Program-made: the position numbers and the translations under genes
Origin: Bradyrhizobium zhengyangense
Lineage (GTDB): Bacteria > Pseudomonadota > Alphaproteobacteria > Rhizobiales > Xanthobacteraceae
DNA length: 64,000 nt
Assembly (NCBI RefSeq): GCF_022012435.1
Contig: NZ_JAKLUA010000002.1
Coordinates: 1-64,000 of the forward strand
Direction of reading: 5' to 3'
Shown here: piece after piece, positions 53,517-61,685 of the stretch
Position numbering within the stretch: position 1 is the first letter of the stretch
Layout of the letters: the number at the start of each line of letters is the position of its first letter
The notes under the pieces: generated by a model
Database searches by the model: none
Seen by the model: only the letters and a program-made list of their open reading frames with translations
What the model was told of the DNA's origin: nothing

Positions 53517-53694
53517 CGGGATGCTTCCAGAGGTTAAGAGGTCTGGAACACTTGTGCATCGCGGCATCAGGCGCAAGGGATGAGCCATACGGAAAGTGCA
53601 GGCGAGCTGCGCGGCAGGGCCCGCGCAGCATGATTCATGCGCAAATTCGGCCGTGGCAGCGGATTTCCGCTGTCGTGGCCGTGCGATCCAGCAA

Positions 53695-54198
53695 TCAGTT
53701 CGCGCCGAGGAAATCGCGTTTGCCGATCTCAACGCCGTTGTGGCGCATGATGCCGTGAGCGGTCGTGGCGTGGAAATAGAAGTTCGGCAGCGAGACGGCG
53801 CTGAAGAACTGTTGACCCCTGAGCGTCATGGTCCGGTCCGGGCCCGCCGGGAAGGTCACGTCCTTGCTGTCGGCGCCCTCGAACTGCTCTGGCTTGAACG
53901 ACTTCACATAGTCGATCGTCTTCGCGAGCCGCTGCTTCAGCTCCTCAAACGTCTTTTCCGTGTCGGGCATCGAAGGCAGCTCGCCATGGGTCAGCCGGGC
54001 GCAGCCCTTGGCAGCGAAATCGCTGGCCAGCTGGATCTGCTTCGACAGCGGCAGCATGTCCGGGAACAGGCGGGAGCCGAGCATGACGCTCGGGTCGATC
54101 TTCTTGGCCGCGCAATGCGCCTCGGCCTTGGTGAGCAAGCCGGTCAAGCTGTTCAGCATTTGCAAATAGGCGGGGACGACGGCGTCATAGAAGGACAT
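53695..54198 (-). CDS. DUF1993 family protein
   Basis: A 167-residue protein of the DUF1993 family, a DinB-like four-helix bundle. The segments YLQMLNSLTGLLTKAEAHCAAK, RLFPDMLPLSKQIQLASDFAA and LPNFYFHATTAHGIMRHNG are characteristic; the last contains the His residues usually placed for metal or ligand contact. Cytoplasmic, function unknown. The same-strand old yellow enzyme gene follows at a distance, perhaps independently transcribed. Confidence 0.87.
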   Translation of the reverse strand: MSFYDAVVPAYLQMLNSLTGLLTKAEAHCAAKKIDPSVMLGSRLFPDMLPLSKQIQLASDFAAKGCARLTHGELPSMPDTEKTFEELKQRLAKTIDYVKSFKPEQFEGADSKDVTFPAGPDRTMTLRGQQFFSAVSLPNFYFHATTAHGIMRHNGVEIGKRDFLGAN

Positions 54199-54307
54199 GT
54201 GATGCTCGCTTTGATGGTGGGAATCTCAGGCGGAAAACCTGAGCCACTCACATGGGAGCCTCATGGAATAATACAATTGCGAAAATGGCTTGTGCGGTGC
54301 GAAAATT

Positions 54308-55609
54308 CTATCGCACTGTCGCCTGGGGCTGCGCCTGTGCCGTGCCGCCGCGCATGCGGGCCAGAAGCTCCACGGTCGGCCAGGAATCGGCCGGCAGGCC
54401 GTATTTGATCTGCATCGCCTTGACGGCCGCGCGGCTCTGCTGGCCGAGAACGCCGTCGACCTTGCCGACATTGAAGCCGGCCTGGACCAGCAGCTGCTGC
54501 AATTGCTTGAGCTCGTTGAACGGCAATTGCGCCACTTGCCCGGCAGGCTTGCGCATCGGCGCTGCGCCCGCGATGCGCGAGGCGAGATAGCCTGCGGTGG
54601 TCGAATAGATCAGCGAGTTATTCCATTCGGTATAGGCGGCGAAATTCGCGTAGGCCATGAAGGCTGGCCCAAAGCGTCCCATCGGCAGCAGCACGGAAGC
54701 CGGAAGATTATCGTTCGGCAGCGGCCGGCCGTCGGGATAGGTGACGCCGAACTGTGCCCATTTCGAGCGCGGCAGCTGCACGCTGAGGTCGGTCTGATCC
54801 CATGGCAGGTTCTGCGGGACCTTGATCTCTTCCAGCCACGGCTCGCCGCGCCGCCACTTCAACCCATTGGCGATGTAGTTCGCGGTCGAGCCGATCACAT
54901 CGTCTCCGCTGCGTAAGAGGTCGCGCCGCCCGTCGCCATCATAGTCGACGGCGTAGTTGACATAATGCGTCGGCAGGAATTGCGTCTGGCCGAGCTCGCC
55001 GGCCCATGAGCCGATCATCTCGTCGGGCGTGAGATCGCCGCGATCGATGATCTTCAGCGCGGCGATGGTCTCGTTCACGAACATCTCCGAGCGCCGGCAG
55101 TCATAGGCGAGCGACACCAGCGATTTCAGCGTCGGCAGATTGCCCATGTTGGCACCGAAGTCGCTCTCCAGACCCCAGAACGCGGCGATGACCGCAGGCG
55201 GCACGCCGTACTCCTTCTCGGCGCGCGCGAATGCGGCCGCGTGCTGCTTGATGTGCTGCTGGCCGTTCTGCATGCGATAGGGCGCGGCCATGCGGCCGGC
55301 GAATTCGGTGAAGAGCTGGCCGAACACGCGCTGGCCGCGGTCGCGATTGACGATGCCCTGGTCGTAGACGAGGTAGGGCGAAGCCTCCGATATCGTTCGT
55401 TGCGACACGCCTGCGGCGACCGCTTGCTGTTTCACCTCGGCGAGGAAGCGATCGAAGCCCGCTCCGTTGTGGCACGAGGCGGCGCGTGGCGACGGCGCAG
55501 TCGCCCTGGGCGCCGCGGGCTTTGCGGGCGGCGGCGCGAACTGGGCGGAGGCGGGAAGGGAGAGCGCGGCGAGGGTAACGGCCGCGATCGCAAATCGGGT
55601 CAGGAGCAT
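54308..55609 (-). CDS. Lytic murein transglycosylase (MltB-like) with peptidoglycan-binding domain
   Basis: Cleaves the glycan strand of peptidoglycan to 1,6-anhydro products. 433 residues. A Sec signal (LLTRFAIAAVTLAALSLPASA) is followed by a Pro/Ala linker and an SLT_2/MltB-type catalytic domain (about 60-350). The catalytic Glu148 is in FWGLESDFGANMG, and GELGQTQFLPTHYV and the calcium-loop-like DYDGDGRRDL are present. A C-terminal PG_binding_1 domain (about 370-425: QLQQLLVQAGFNVGKVDGVLGQQSRAAVKAMQ) completes it. No lipobox, so a soluble periplasmic enzyme. Divergent from the M48 protease gene. Confidence 0.93.
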   Translation of the reverse strand: MLLTRFAIAAVTLAALSLPASAQFAPPPAKPAAPRATAPSPRAASCHNGAGFDRFLAEVKQQAVAAGVSQRTISEASPYLVYDQGIVNRDRGQRVFGQLFTEFAGRMAAPYRMQNGQQHIKQHAAAFARAEKEYGVPPAVIAAFWGLESDFGANMGNLPTLKSLVSLAYDCRRSEMFVNETIAALKIIDRGDLTPDEMIGSWAGELGQTQFLPTHYVNYAVDYDGDGRRDLLRSGDDVIGSTANYIANGLKWRRGEPWLEEIKVPQNLPWDQTDLSVQLPRSKWAQFGVTYPDGRPLPNDNLPASVLLPMGRFGPAFMAYANFAAYTEWNNSLIYSTTAGYLASRIAGAAPMRKPAGQVAQLPFNELKQLQQLLVQAGFNVGKVDGVLGQQSRAAVKAMQIKYGLPADSWPTVELLARMRGGTAQAQPQATVR

Positions 55610-55792
55610 GAGGTTTCCGAAAGGGGAGGAGGCTTGGATTCTCGACGAAGTTTAATGGAATGATCGAGCTCAAGCCAGTGCCGCGGCTCCGCGACGCACC
55701 TTGAAACCTTGCGCTTCAGCAGGGGTCGTTCCTACCTGATGTCTGCCGGCCCGCAGTGCCTTTGGCGGCCATGGCCGGCGCTGGAGACGGTC

Positions 55793-56725
55793 ATGAACTA
55801 TCTACGTACCGGAATGCTTCTCGCAGGCCTCACCGCCTTGTTCATGGGCGTGGGCTATCTGATCGGCGGCGCCTCAGGCGCCATGATCGCGCTCGTGATT
55901 GCAGCGGCGACCAATCTCGTCACCTACTGGAACTCCGACCGCATGGTGCTCTCGATGTACGGCGCCCATGAGGTCGACCGTCAAAGCGCGCCGGAGCTGG
56001 TCGGGCTCGTGGCCGAGCTTGCTGGCCGCGCTGGGTTGCCGATGCCGCGGGTGTTCGTGGTGGACGAGGCGCAGCCGAACGCGTTCGCGACAGGCCGCAA
56101 TCCCGAGAACGCCGCCGTCGCCGTCACCGTCGGCCTGATGAACCAGCTCAGCCGCGAGGAACTCGCCGGCGTGATCGCGCATGAGCTTGCGCATATCAAA
56201 AATCACGACACGCTGCTGATGACCATCACCGCGACCATCGCGGGTGCGATCTCCATGCTGGCGCAGTTCGGCATGTTCTTCGGCGGCCATCGCGACAACA
56301 ACGGTCCCCGCATCGTCGGCTCGATCCTGATGATGATCCTCGCCCCGCTCGGAGCCATGCTGGTGCAGATGGCCATCAGCCGCACCCGCGAATATGCCGC
56401 CGACAATCTTGGCGCGCGGATCGCGGGACAGCCGATGTGGCTTGCCTCGGCGCTGGTGAAGATCGAGAGTGCCGCGCATCAGGTGCCGAATTATGATGCC
56501 GAGCGCAATCCGGCGACCGCGCATATGTTCATCATCAACCCGCTGTCGGGCCACGGCATCGACAATCTCTTCACCACCCATCCCTCGACGCAGAACCGCA
56601 TCGCGGCGCTCCAGCAGCTCGCGGCCGAGCTCGGCACGCAGGCGACGCCCTCGGTCGGCGCCAACGAGAACTATCCGCCGCACGGCCCGTGGGGCCGATC
56701 ATCCTCGCGCGGTCCGTGGGGATGA
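55793..56725 (+). CDS. htpX: M48-family membrane zinc metalloprotease (HtpX)
   Basis: An inner-membrane protease that degrades damaged membrane proteins. 310 residues from ATG 55793, which has GGAGA upstream; an open frame to 55709 is ignored. Two N-terminal helices (about 7-45) precede the zinc site His130-Glu131-x-x-His134 in [14 protein letters not shown], with the third ligand Glu in [13 protein letters not shown]. Two further helices lie between them. The C-terminal tail is Gly/Pro/Trp-rich ([18 protein letters not shown]), unusual but also seen in rhizobial HtpX. Divergent from the lytic transglycosylase gene. Confidence 0.93.
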   Translation: MNYLRTGMLLAGLTALFMGVGYLIGGASGAMIALVIAAATNLVTYWNSDRMVLSMYGAHEVDRQSAPELVGLVAELAGRAGLPMPRVFVVDEAQPNAFATGRNPENAAVAVTVGLMNQLSREELAGVIAHELAHIKNHDTLLMTITATIAGAISMLAQFGMFFGGHRDNNGPRIVGSILMMILAPLGAMLVQMAISRTREYAADNLGARIAGQPMWLASALVKIESAAHQVPNYDAERNPATAHMFIINPLSGHGIDNLFTTHPSTQNRIAALQQLAAELGTQATPSVGANENYPPHGPWGRSSSRGPWG

Positions 56726-56979
56726 GCTCGCGAGCAGCGCCGGCGTATTCTCACGGCGCTGCAATTCAAGCGAGAAATTTCTGATGCAACGTCGCATTGC
56801 CGGCGTCTGGCGTGATCATCGTCAGGGTGCCGATTGTTGCTGCGCACGATCCGAAATGTAGCTTGCACTCCGTCGGCCGTTGCGCCAGACCTGTCACTGC
56901 TCGCCTTGGCTGGGGGAGCAACAGGTTGGAATGCTTGCCGAGTGGCAAGATTTGCGCATGCAAATCGCCGGAGGTTCGC

Positions 56980-57159
56980 ATGGTACCGTTGCAGATCGAG
57001 CGTGTGGTCGAACGCGACATTGCGCCGCGTGAAGGCTTTCTGGAACGAATGGAAGGCGCGCTTCTCCTGACGTCACTGGCCTCGGTAACGGTGGTCTGGT
57101 GCTACCTGCTTGGTTTGGTGGTCTGGAAGTGCTGCATCTGGGTGCTCCAATTGGCCTAG
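56980..57159 (+). CDS. Putative small membrane protein
   Basis: A 59-residue protein with a strong Shine-Dalgarno (GGAGG at 56969-56973) before ATG 56980. A polar N-terminus (MVPLQIERVVERDIAPREGF) precedes one hydrophobic helix (about 29-57, LLLTSLASVTVVWCYLLGLVVW) rich in Trp and Cys. The frame opens at 56797 but the upstream part has no ribosome site. Homology unknown; the case rests on the ribosome site and composition. The gap 56726-56979 otherwise shows nothing. Confidence 0.5.
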   Translation: MVPLQIERVVERDIAPREGFLERMEGALLLTSLASVTVVWCYLLGLVVWKCCIWVLQLA

Positions 57160-57331
57160 ATTGGCCTAGCCCAAGGGACGGCAGGCGAGCGGGAGGCCGC
57201 CTTGCGCGGTCATGCATTATGCTGCCATTGTGATCTGGCGCACAGAGGGCCGCCTCGGGGGGTGTTAACAGCCGACCCAGAGTGTTCCTTCGAAAGGGGA
57301 TGTGCGGCCGGCCTGCCGGTCGCCGTCGAAG

Positions 57332-57973
57332 ATGACCAGAGTTGCCCTGCCATTATTGATCGTCCTGGGCGTGGCCATCGGCCTGTCCACGCATACGGTC
57401 GTGAATTGCGGCGACGAGGATGAGCCCGACATCTGCTCGGCCGTGATCGGCTTCTCGCCGTTGCGCGGCTCCCTGATCGCCTTCGCCTATGAGGGACGTG
57501 GACGGATCGCGCTACGGCACGGCGACAACGGCCGGGCGATCGCCGATTTCAACGAGGCCATCCAGCTCAATCCCAACCGCGCCTCGCTCTACCGCGACCG
57601 CGCGCAGGCATATCGGCAGAACGGCGAGCCGGAGCTTGCGATCACCGATTATGACGAGGCGATCGCGCTCGATCCCAAGCCGGCGGCGCCCTATCGCGAG
57701 CGCGGCCGTGCACTCATCGCCAAAGGCGATCTCGACCGCGCCATCCTGAGCTACAGCACGGCGGTCCGTCTCGACCCCCGCGATGCGCAGGCCCGCCTCG
57801 ACCGTGGCCTCGCATTCCTTGCGCGCGGCCAGGCCATCGAGGCCCGCGCCGATTTCGAAGCCGCCCTTGCGCTGCCTCCCGGCAAGGACAGCCGGGCCCA
57901 TGACGCCGCGCGCGCCAAGCTCGCCGAGCTCACCCGTTCCGAGCCGACCGAGGTCTCGACACCGCGGCGGTGA
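57332..57973 (+). CDS. Exported or anchored TPR protein
   Basis: A 213-residue protein from ATG 57332 (MTRVALPLLIVLGVAIGL), whose first 20 residues form a signal anchor or signal peptide. A CGDEDEPDIC pair follows, then at least three TPR units (about 60-180: GDNGRAIADFNEAIQLNPN, GEPELAITDYDEAIALDPK, GDLDRAILSYSTAVRLDPR). A charged Pro-rich tail closes it. Similar rhizobial proteins are annotated only as tetratricopeptide proteins. Convergent with the Lys/Ala-rich gene, 13 bp away. Confidence 0.82.
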   Translation: MTRVALPLLIVLGVAIGLSTHTVVNCGDEDEPDICSAVIGFSPLRGSLIAFAYEGRGRIALRHGDNGRAIADFNEAIQLNPNRASLYRDRAQAYRQNGEPELAITDYDEAIALDPKPAAPYRERGRALIAKGDLDRAILSYSTAVRLDPRDAQARLDRGLAFLARGQAIEARADFEAALALPPGKDSRAHDAARAKLAELTRSEPTEVSTPRR

Positions 57974-57986
57974 AAGCGCCGGCCGG

Positions 57987-58355
57987 CTATTTTGCTTTCT
58001 TTGCTTTTGCCGCCTTGGCCTTCGCGGCCTTCTTCGCCGGCTTGTCTTTCACGGGCTTTTCCTTGGCAGGCTTTTCCGCCTTCACCTCGGCTTGCGTGCT
58101 GGCGGCGAGCCGCATCGCGCGGGCGTAGCTGTCGGCGACGTTGTCTGCGGACATCTGCAGGCGCCTTGCGGCGGCCGTGGCCTGTTCCATGGTGGCCTTG
58201 GCCATCATCTTGAAGCGGGCGCCGGTCTCCTTGCTCTTGGCCTTGGCTGCGAGGCCGCTGAAGCGATCCCGCCGCTCCTTGGCGCGGGTCATCAGGCCCG
58301 TCTGCAGCTGTCTTGCCAGTTGCCGGATCACGACATCCAGGTCGGCGTCCGCCAT
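57987..58355 (-). CDS. Hypothetical protein with histone-H1-like Lys/Ala tail
   Basis: A 122-residue basic protein. The N-terminal two-thirds are helical (ADADLDVVIRQLARQLQTGL, later MEQATAAARRLQMSADNVADSYARAM), resembling phasin or four-helix proteins. From about residue 93 the sequence becomes EKPAKEKPVKDKPAKKAAK and then AKAAKAKKAK, a Lys/Ala/Pro tail like histone H1 or the C-terminal tails of alphaproteobacterial DNA-binding proteins. Such tails bind DNA or polyphosphate nonspecifically. No family recognised. Convergent with the TPR gene. Confidence 0.7.
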   Translation of the reverse strand: MADADLDVVIRQLARQLQTGLMTRAKERRDRFSGLAAKAKSKETGARFKMMAKATMEQATAAARRLQMSADNVADSYARAMRLAASTQAEVKAEKPAKEKPVKDKPAKKAAKAKAAKAKKAK

Positions 58356-58469
58356 GTCTTCTATCCTCTTCGAAACAGTCCAATCGATGCGGCGGGACTA
58401 TGCAGATCAGCCCCCGCCTTGGCAATTGCCGCCCGTGCGTCATCCGCAGCTTCCGGCCTTCCAAAACGA

Positions 58470-58496
58470 AAAAGCCGCGCATGTCGCGCGGCTTTT
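58470..58496 (-). terminator. Intrinsic terminator of the zincin-like gene
   Basis: Stem AAAAGCCGCGC/GCGCGGCTTTT with an ATGTC loop, 35 bp beyond the minus-strand stop at 58531. A T tract occurs on the minus-strand exit side. Confidence 0.8.
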
Positions 58497-58530
58497 GGCT
58501 TGAGGTTGGCGCAGGTGAGCCAGACCGAAC

Positions 58531-59343
58531 TCACTTCAGCGAGGCGACCGGTCCGCTCGAGGCCGCTGCCGGATCGGGGTCGAAGCCGAACACGCCGACC
58601 AGATATTTGTAATAGTCCGGCATCTTCTCCTTGAGCGCCGCGCGGGTCTTCGGATCCTGGTAATCGCTCTTTCCCGCCAGGAAAATGCTCGCGGTCACGG
58701 CAAAGAATTCCATGTGATTCTTCATCGCGTAGGCCTCCTTGGGCAGGAGATCCTTGGACTTGGCATAGGCGTAATAGCTGATCACGCCCTTGTTGGCGTA
58801 GCCGTCGGGCAAGAGTCGTGCGTGATAGGCGTGCAGCATTTCATGCAGCAGCACGGCCTCTTTCTCGTAGCGCATCATGTCCGGCCGGATCATGATCACG
58901 CCGAGCCCGGAATCGACCGCGAGGTCGACGGCGTTCGGATTGGTCCAGCGCTGCTTGTCATGGTCCCACACCGTCAGCGTGCGGGGCGAGGTGCGCTGGA
59001 TGTCCGGCGTGACCCGGCCGTAGCAGGCGGTCGCGGCGCCTTCGTCCAGGCAAGCCAGCTCGCTCGCGATGATCGGAACGGTGTGGAAGAAACGCATCAC
59101 GCGCGGCGAGAGGCCGGCGGCCTCGACGACGTCGATCTGCTGCTTCAGATTGTCTGTGAGCTTGTCGAGGTCCTTGCGATCGGACGCCTCCGACACGTCG
59201 AACATGTAGCCGCGATAGCTCTGAAAGCCGGGCGGCAGCGGCTTCGCGGCATCGGCCGACGCAACGTCGAGCGAGCCGGCGTTGGACGGATTGGCAAAGA
59301 GCGCGCCGACAACGGTCGCGGTCAGCAGCAACGCAATGCGCAT
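58531..59343 (-). CDS. Exported zincin-like protein with HExxHxxH motif
   Basis: A 270-residue protein with a Sec signal (MRIALLLTATVVGALFANPSNA). It contains His167-Glu168-Met-Leu-His171-Ala-Tyr-His174 (LLHEMLHAYHARLL), a zinc-binding motif preceded by a hydrophobic LL. NHMEFFAVTASIFL lies about 40 residues later (Glu212), a spacing and EFF context seen in gluzincins of the anthrax lethal-factor-like group. One CLDEGAATAC pair could form a disulfide. The N-terminal part (residues 25-150) has no recognised domain. I infer a secreted metallopeptidase or its inactive relative; substrate unknown. Monocistronic. Confidence 0.72.
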   Translation of the reverse strand: MRIALLLTATVVGALFANPSNAGSLDVASADAAKPLPPGFQSYRGYMFDVSEASDRKDLDKLTDNLKQQIDVVEAAGLSPRVMRFFHTVPIIASELACLDEGAATACYGRVTPDIQRTSPRTLTVWDHDKQRWTNPNAVDLAVDSGLGVIMIRPDMMRYEKEAVLLHEMLHAYHARLLPDGYANKGVISYYAYAKSKDLLPKEAYAMKNHMEFFAVTASIFLAGKSDYQDPKTRAALKEKMPDYYKYLVGVFGFDPDPAAASSGPVASLK

Positions 59344-59572
59344 GATGAACCCCCTGATGTCACTTCACGCGGCAGGATAAGCTGCCGTTGTTTGCGAAAA
59401 GTGAGTGGGGCGAGACTAAGGCAGCGATGTTGAGGCGTGCTTAATCCTTGGTTGCAGATCGCGCAGGCGGATTAGGGCAGGGTTAACCAAGCAGGGTATC
59501 CCGGCTCCGCGCTTCGGCGTAGGATCGAAGCCGGGCACCATGCCCACAGCAATACCCGGAAGGGAGGATGCC

Positions 59573-59866
59573 ATGTATGCCGCCATCCGTCAGGCCAAGG
59601 CCAAGAGCGGAAGCGCCGAGGAGCTTGCTCGCCGCATCAAGGACGGTGCCGTTCCGATCATCAGCGACGTCGACGGCTTCAGGGCCTATTACGTGGTCTA
59701 TGCCGGCGACGACACCGTGACCGCGATCTCCATCTTCGACAAATTCGAGCAGGCCGAGGAGGCCAACAAGCGCGCGATCGCCTGGATCGAGAAGGATCTG
59801 GGCTCGCTGCTCGCCGGGCACGCGAGCGCCGCGGCCGGGCCGGTGATCGTGCATACGCTGGCGTGA
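59573..59866 (+). CDS. Dimeric alpha/beta barrel (ABM-like) small protein
   Basis: A 97-residue protein from ATG 59573, set by GGGAGG a few bases upstream; a frame from 59540 adds 11 residues. The sequence MYAAIRQAKAKSGSAEELARRIKDGAVPIIS and FRAYYVVYAGDDTVTAISIFDKFEQAEEAN fits the antibiotic-biosynthesis-monooxygenase-like ferredoxin fold. Most such rhizobial proteins have no known activity. The 229-bp gap 59344-59572 shows no other gene. Confidence 0.78.
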   Translation: MYAAIRQAKAKSGSAEELARRIKDGAVPIISDVDGFRAYYVVYAGDDTVTAISIFDKFEQAEEANKRAIAWIEKDLGSLLAGHASAAAGPVIVHTLA

Positions 59867-59894
59867 GGGTGGCGGTTCGCGCTCGCCTCGCGCT

Positions 59895-60001
59895 CAACTG
59901 TCATCGCCCGGCTTGACGATCCAGTACGCCGAGACGGTGGTGGTTGAACCGAGGCGCCGCGGCGTACTGGATGCCCCCGCTTTCGCGGGGCATGACAGTT
60001 G
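59895..60001. repeat. Large composite palindromic repeat
   Basis: Outer arms CAACTGTCAT (59895-59904) and ATGACAGTTG (59992-60001) enclose inner arms ATCCAGTACGCCG (59919-59931) and CGGCGTACTGGAT (59960-59972), all perfect. A CCCGC-TTTC-GCGGGG hairpin lies between the right arms. The 107-bp element sits 5 bp from the stop of the RamB-like gene and shares outer ends with 18583-18611. Confidence 0.75.
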
Positions 60002-60005
60002 AGCT

Positions 60006-61451
60006 TCACAACTCCCTTGCATTCGAGAACGCGAAGCTCGATACCCTTCTCGTCGTCTCGTCCAAAATCAGCGTGCGCGTGATCGGCGGCTCGGCGCGCT
60101 GGGCGCAGTTTTCGCGCTCGCAGAGGCGGCAGTTGACGCCGATGGGTGTGCCTTCCGTTTTCTCCAGATCCATGCCGGCTGCATAGACCAGGCGTGACGC
60201 ATGACGGATCTCGCAGCCGAGGCCGATGGCGAAGCGCGGCTGTGGCAGCGGGTGCGGCGCGACGGGACGGCGCACCATCTGCGCGATCGAGAAATAGCGC
60301 GTGCCGTCGGAGAGCTCGATCACCTGCTTGAGCAGGCGATCCGGCGTGTCGAAGGTCGAGTGCACGTTCCACAAAGGACAGGTGCCGCCGAATTTCGAGA
60401 ACGGGAACGTGCCGGACGAGAAGCGCTTGGAGACGTTGCCGGCATTGTCGACACGCAGGAGGAAGAACGGAATGCCGCGCGCGTTCGGCCGCTGCAAGGT
60501 GGTGAGGCGATGGCAGACCTGCTCGAAGCCGGAATTGAAGCGCTGCGCCAGCACGTGAATGTCGTAGTTCAGTGCTTCGGCCGCGGCGAGGAACGCCGGA
60601 TACGGCATCATCACGGCGGCCGCAAAGTAATTGCCGAGCGTGATGCGGAACAGCCGCCGCGGCGCATCGTCGAGCGGACCGGCGCGGCCGATGATGGTCT
60701 CCAGGGCTTGCGCGCATTCGCCCAGGCCCAGCTGAAAGGCGAGCTGGAAGGCGCGGCCGGGCGGATCGACCAGCTCCGAGATCAGCAACTGGCGGCGGTG
60801 GCGGTCGAAACGGCGGAGCGTCTCGCGCATTACGTCGACAGGCATGATGCGGGTCTGGATCGAATGCTTTTCCCGCAGGCGCTCCACAAGCGCGGCATAG
60901 AGCCCCTCGGCCGGCACATTCAATTCGTCGCGCAGGTTTTCCGCGGCCTGCTCGAGCTCCGGAAAATAGTTGCGATTGGCCTCGATCAGCTCGCGCACGC
61001 GCTCGACCGGATTGGCCTCATAGCGCGTGCCGACGTCGCGGTCGGCCATTTGCGCGGCCGCCAGCGTCTCGCCCTGGCGCGCCTCGGTATAGGCGGCATA
61101 GAGCCGTTGCAGTGCATGGGTGACGCCGGGGCAGAGCTCGGCGAGGTCGCGCAGCTCCTGCTTGGGCACGTCGATCTGGCGGAACAGCGGATCGGAAAAG
61201 ATCTCGTTCAACTCGGCGAAGAAGCGGTCCTCGTCGGCGGTGGCGAGGTCGCGCAAGTCGAGGTCGTAGGTCTCGGCCAGCCGCAGCAGGATCTGCGCCG
61301 TCACCGGGCGCTGGTTCCGTTCGATCAGGTTGACATAGCTCGGCGAGATCCCGAGCCCCTCGGCGATCTGGGTCTGGGACAGTCCCAATTGTTGCCGGAT
61401 CCGCCGGAAGCGGGGGCCGACGAACAGCTTTTTCCCGGGCTCAGCGGGCAT
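60006..61451 (-). CDS. XRE-family regulator with short-chain fatty-acyl-type (RamB/ScfR-like) sensor domain
   Basis: A 481-residue regulator. The N-terminal Xre helix-turn-helix (about 8-65) reads FRRIRQQLGLSQTQIAEGLGISPSYVNLIER. An ImmA/IrrE-like middle and a DUF2083 domain follow (NYFAAAVMMPYPAFLAAAEAL and RFNSGFEQVCHRLTTLQRP). The C-terminus has a cysteine cluster CRLCERENCAQR that may bind metal or iron-sulfur. RamB of Corynebacterium, a relative, controls aceA; here the gene is divergent from aceA across 234 bp, so the same role is likely. Confidence 0.87.
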   Translation of the reverse strand: MPAEPGKKLFVGPRFRRIRQQLGLSQTQIAEGLGISPSYVNLIERNQRPVTAQILLRLAETYDLDLRDLATADEDRFFAELNEIFSDPLFRQIDVPKQELRDLAELCPGVTHALQRLYAAYTEARQGETLAAAQMADRDVGTRYEANPVERVRELIEANRNYFPELEQAAENLRDELNVPAEGLYAALVERLREKHSIQTRIMPVDVMRETLRRFDRHRRQLLISELVDPPGRAFQLAFQLGLGECAQALETIIGRAGPLDDAPRRLFRITLGNYFAAAVMMPYPAFLAAAEALNYDIHVLAQRFNSGFEQVCHRLTTLQRPNARGIPFFLLRVDNAGNVSKRFSSGTFPFSKFGGTCPLWNVHSTFDTPDRLLKQVIELSDGTRYFSIAQMVRRPVAPHPLPQPRFAIGLGCEIRHASRLVYAAGMDLEKTEGTPIGVNCRLCERENCAQRAEPPITRTLILDETTRRVSSFAFSNAREL

Positions 61452-61495
61452 TTTCAGGCCTCCAGAGGCATCAAGGTCAGCCTTCCTGACCTATA

Positions 61496-61545
61496 ATTTA
61501 CAAGATTTACAAAATAACATCTATTACATGTTCTGATGTTACATG
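61496..61545. promoter_or_regulatory. Candidate operator cluster between the RamB-like gene and aceA
   Basis: In an AT-rich patch, ATTTACAA is directly repeated at 61496 and 61505 (period 9), TTACATG at 61524 and 61539 (period 15), and AACATC (61516) pairs with GATGTT (61535). They occupy the divergent region and are likely contacts for the Xre-type regulator and for promoters; exact assignment needs binding data. Confidence 0.4.
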
Positions 61546-61685
61546 ACATCACCATTCAAATACAAGACCCCTGTACGAACTTCTCTTTCTCGCGTTTATC
61601 TCGTGACACGCATTTCGCAATGCATTGTCAAAAATGTCGATGACGAAGCACTTCGTTTTGTCATCCGTCGAGAAGGATAAGGCAC

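Noticed and set aside
53657..53672. Small palindrome CAGCGGA-TT-TCCGCTG after the DUF1993 gene
   Set aside because: A 7-bp stem with no T tract; too weak to call a terminator or operator.
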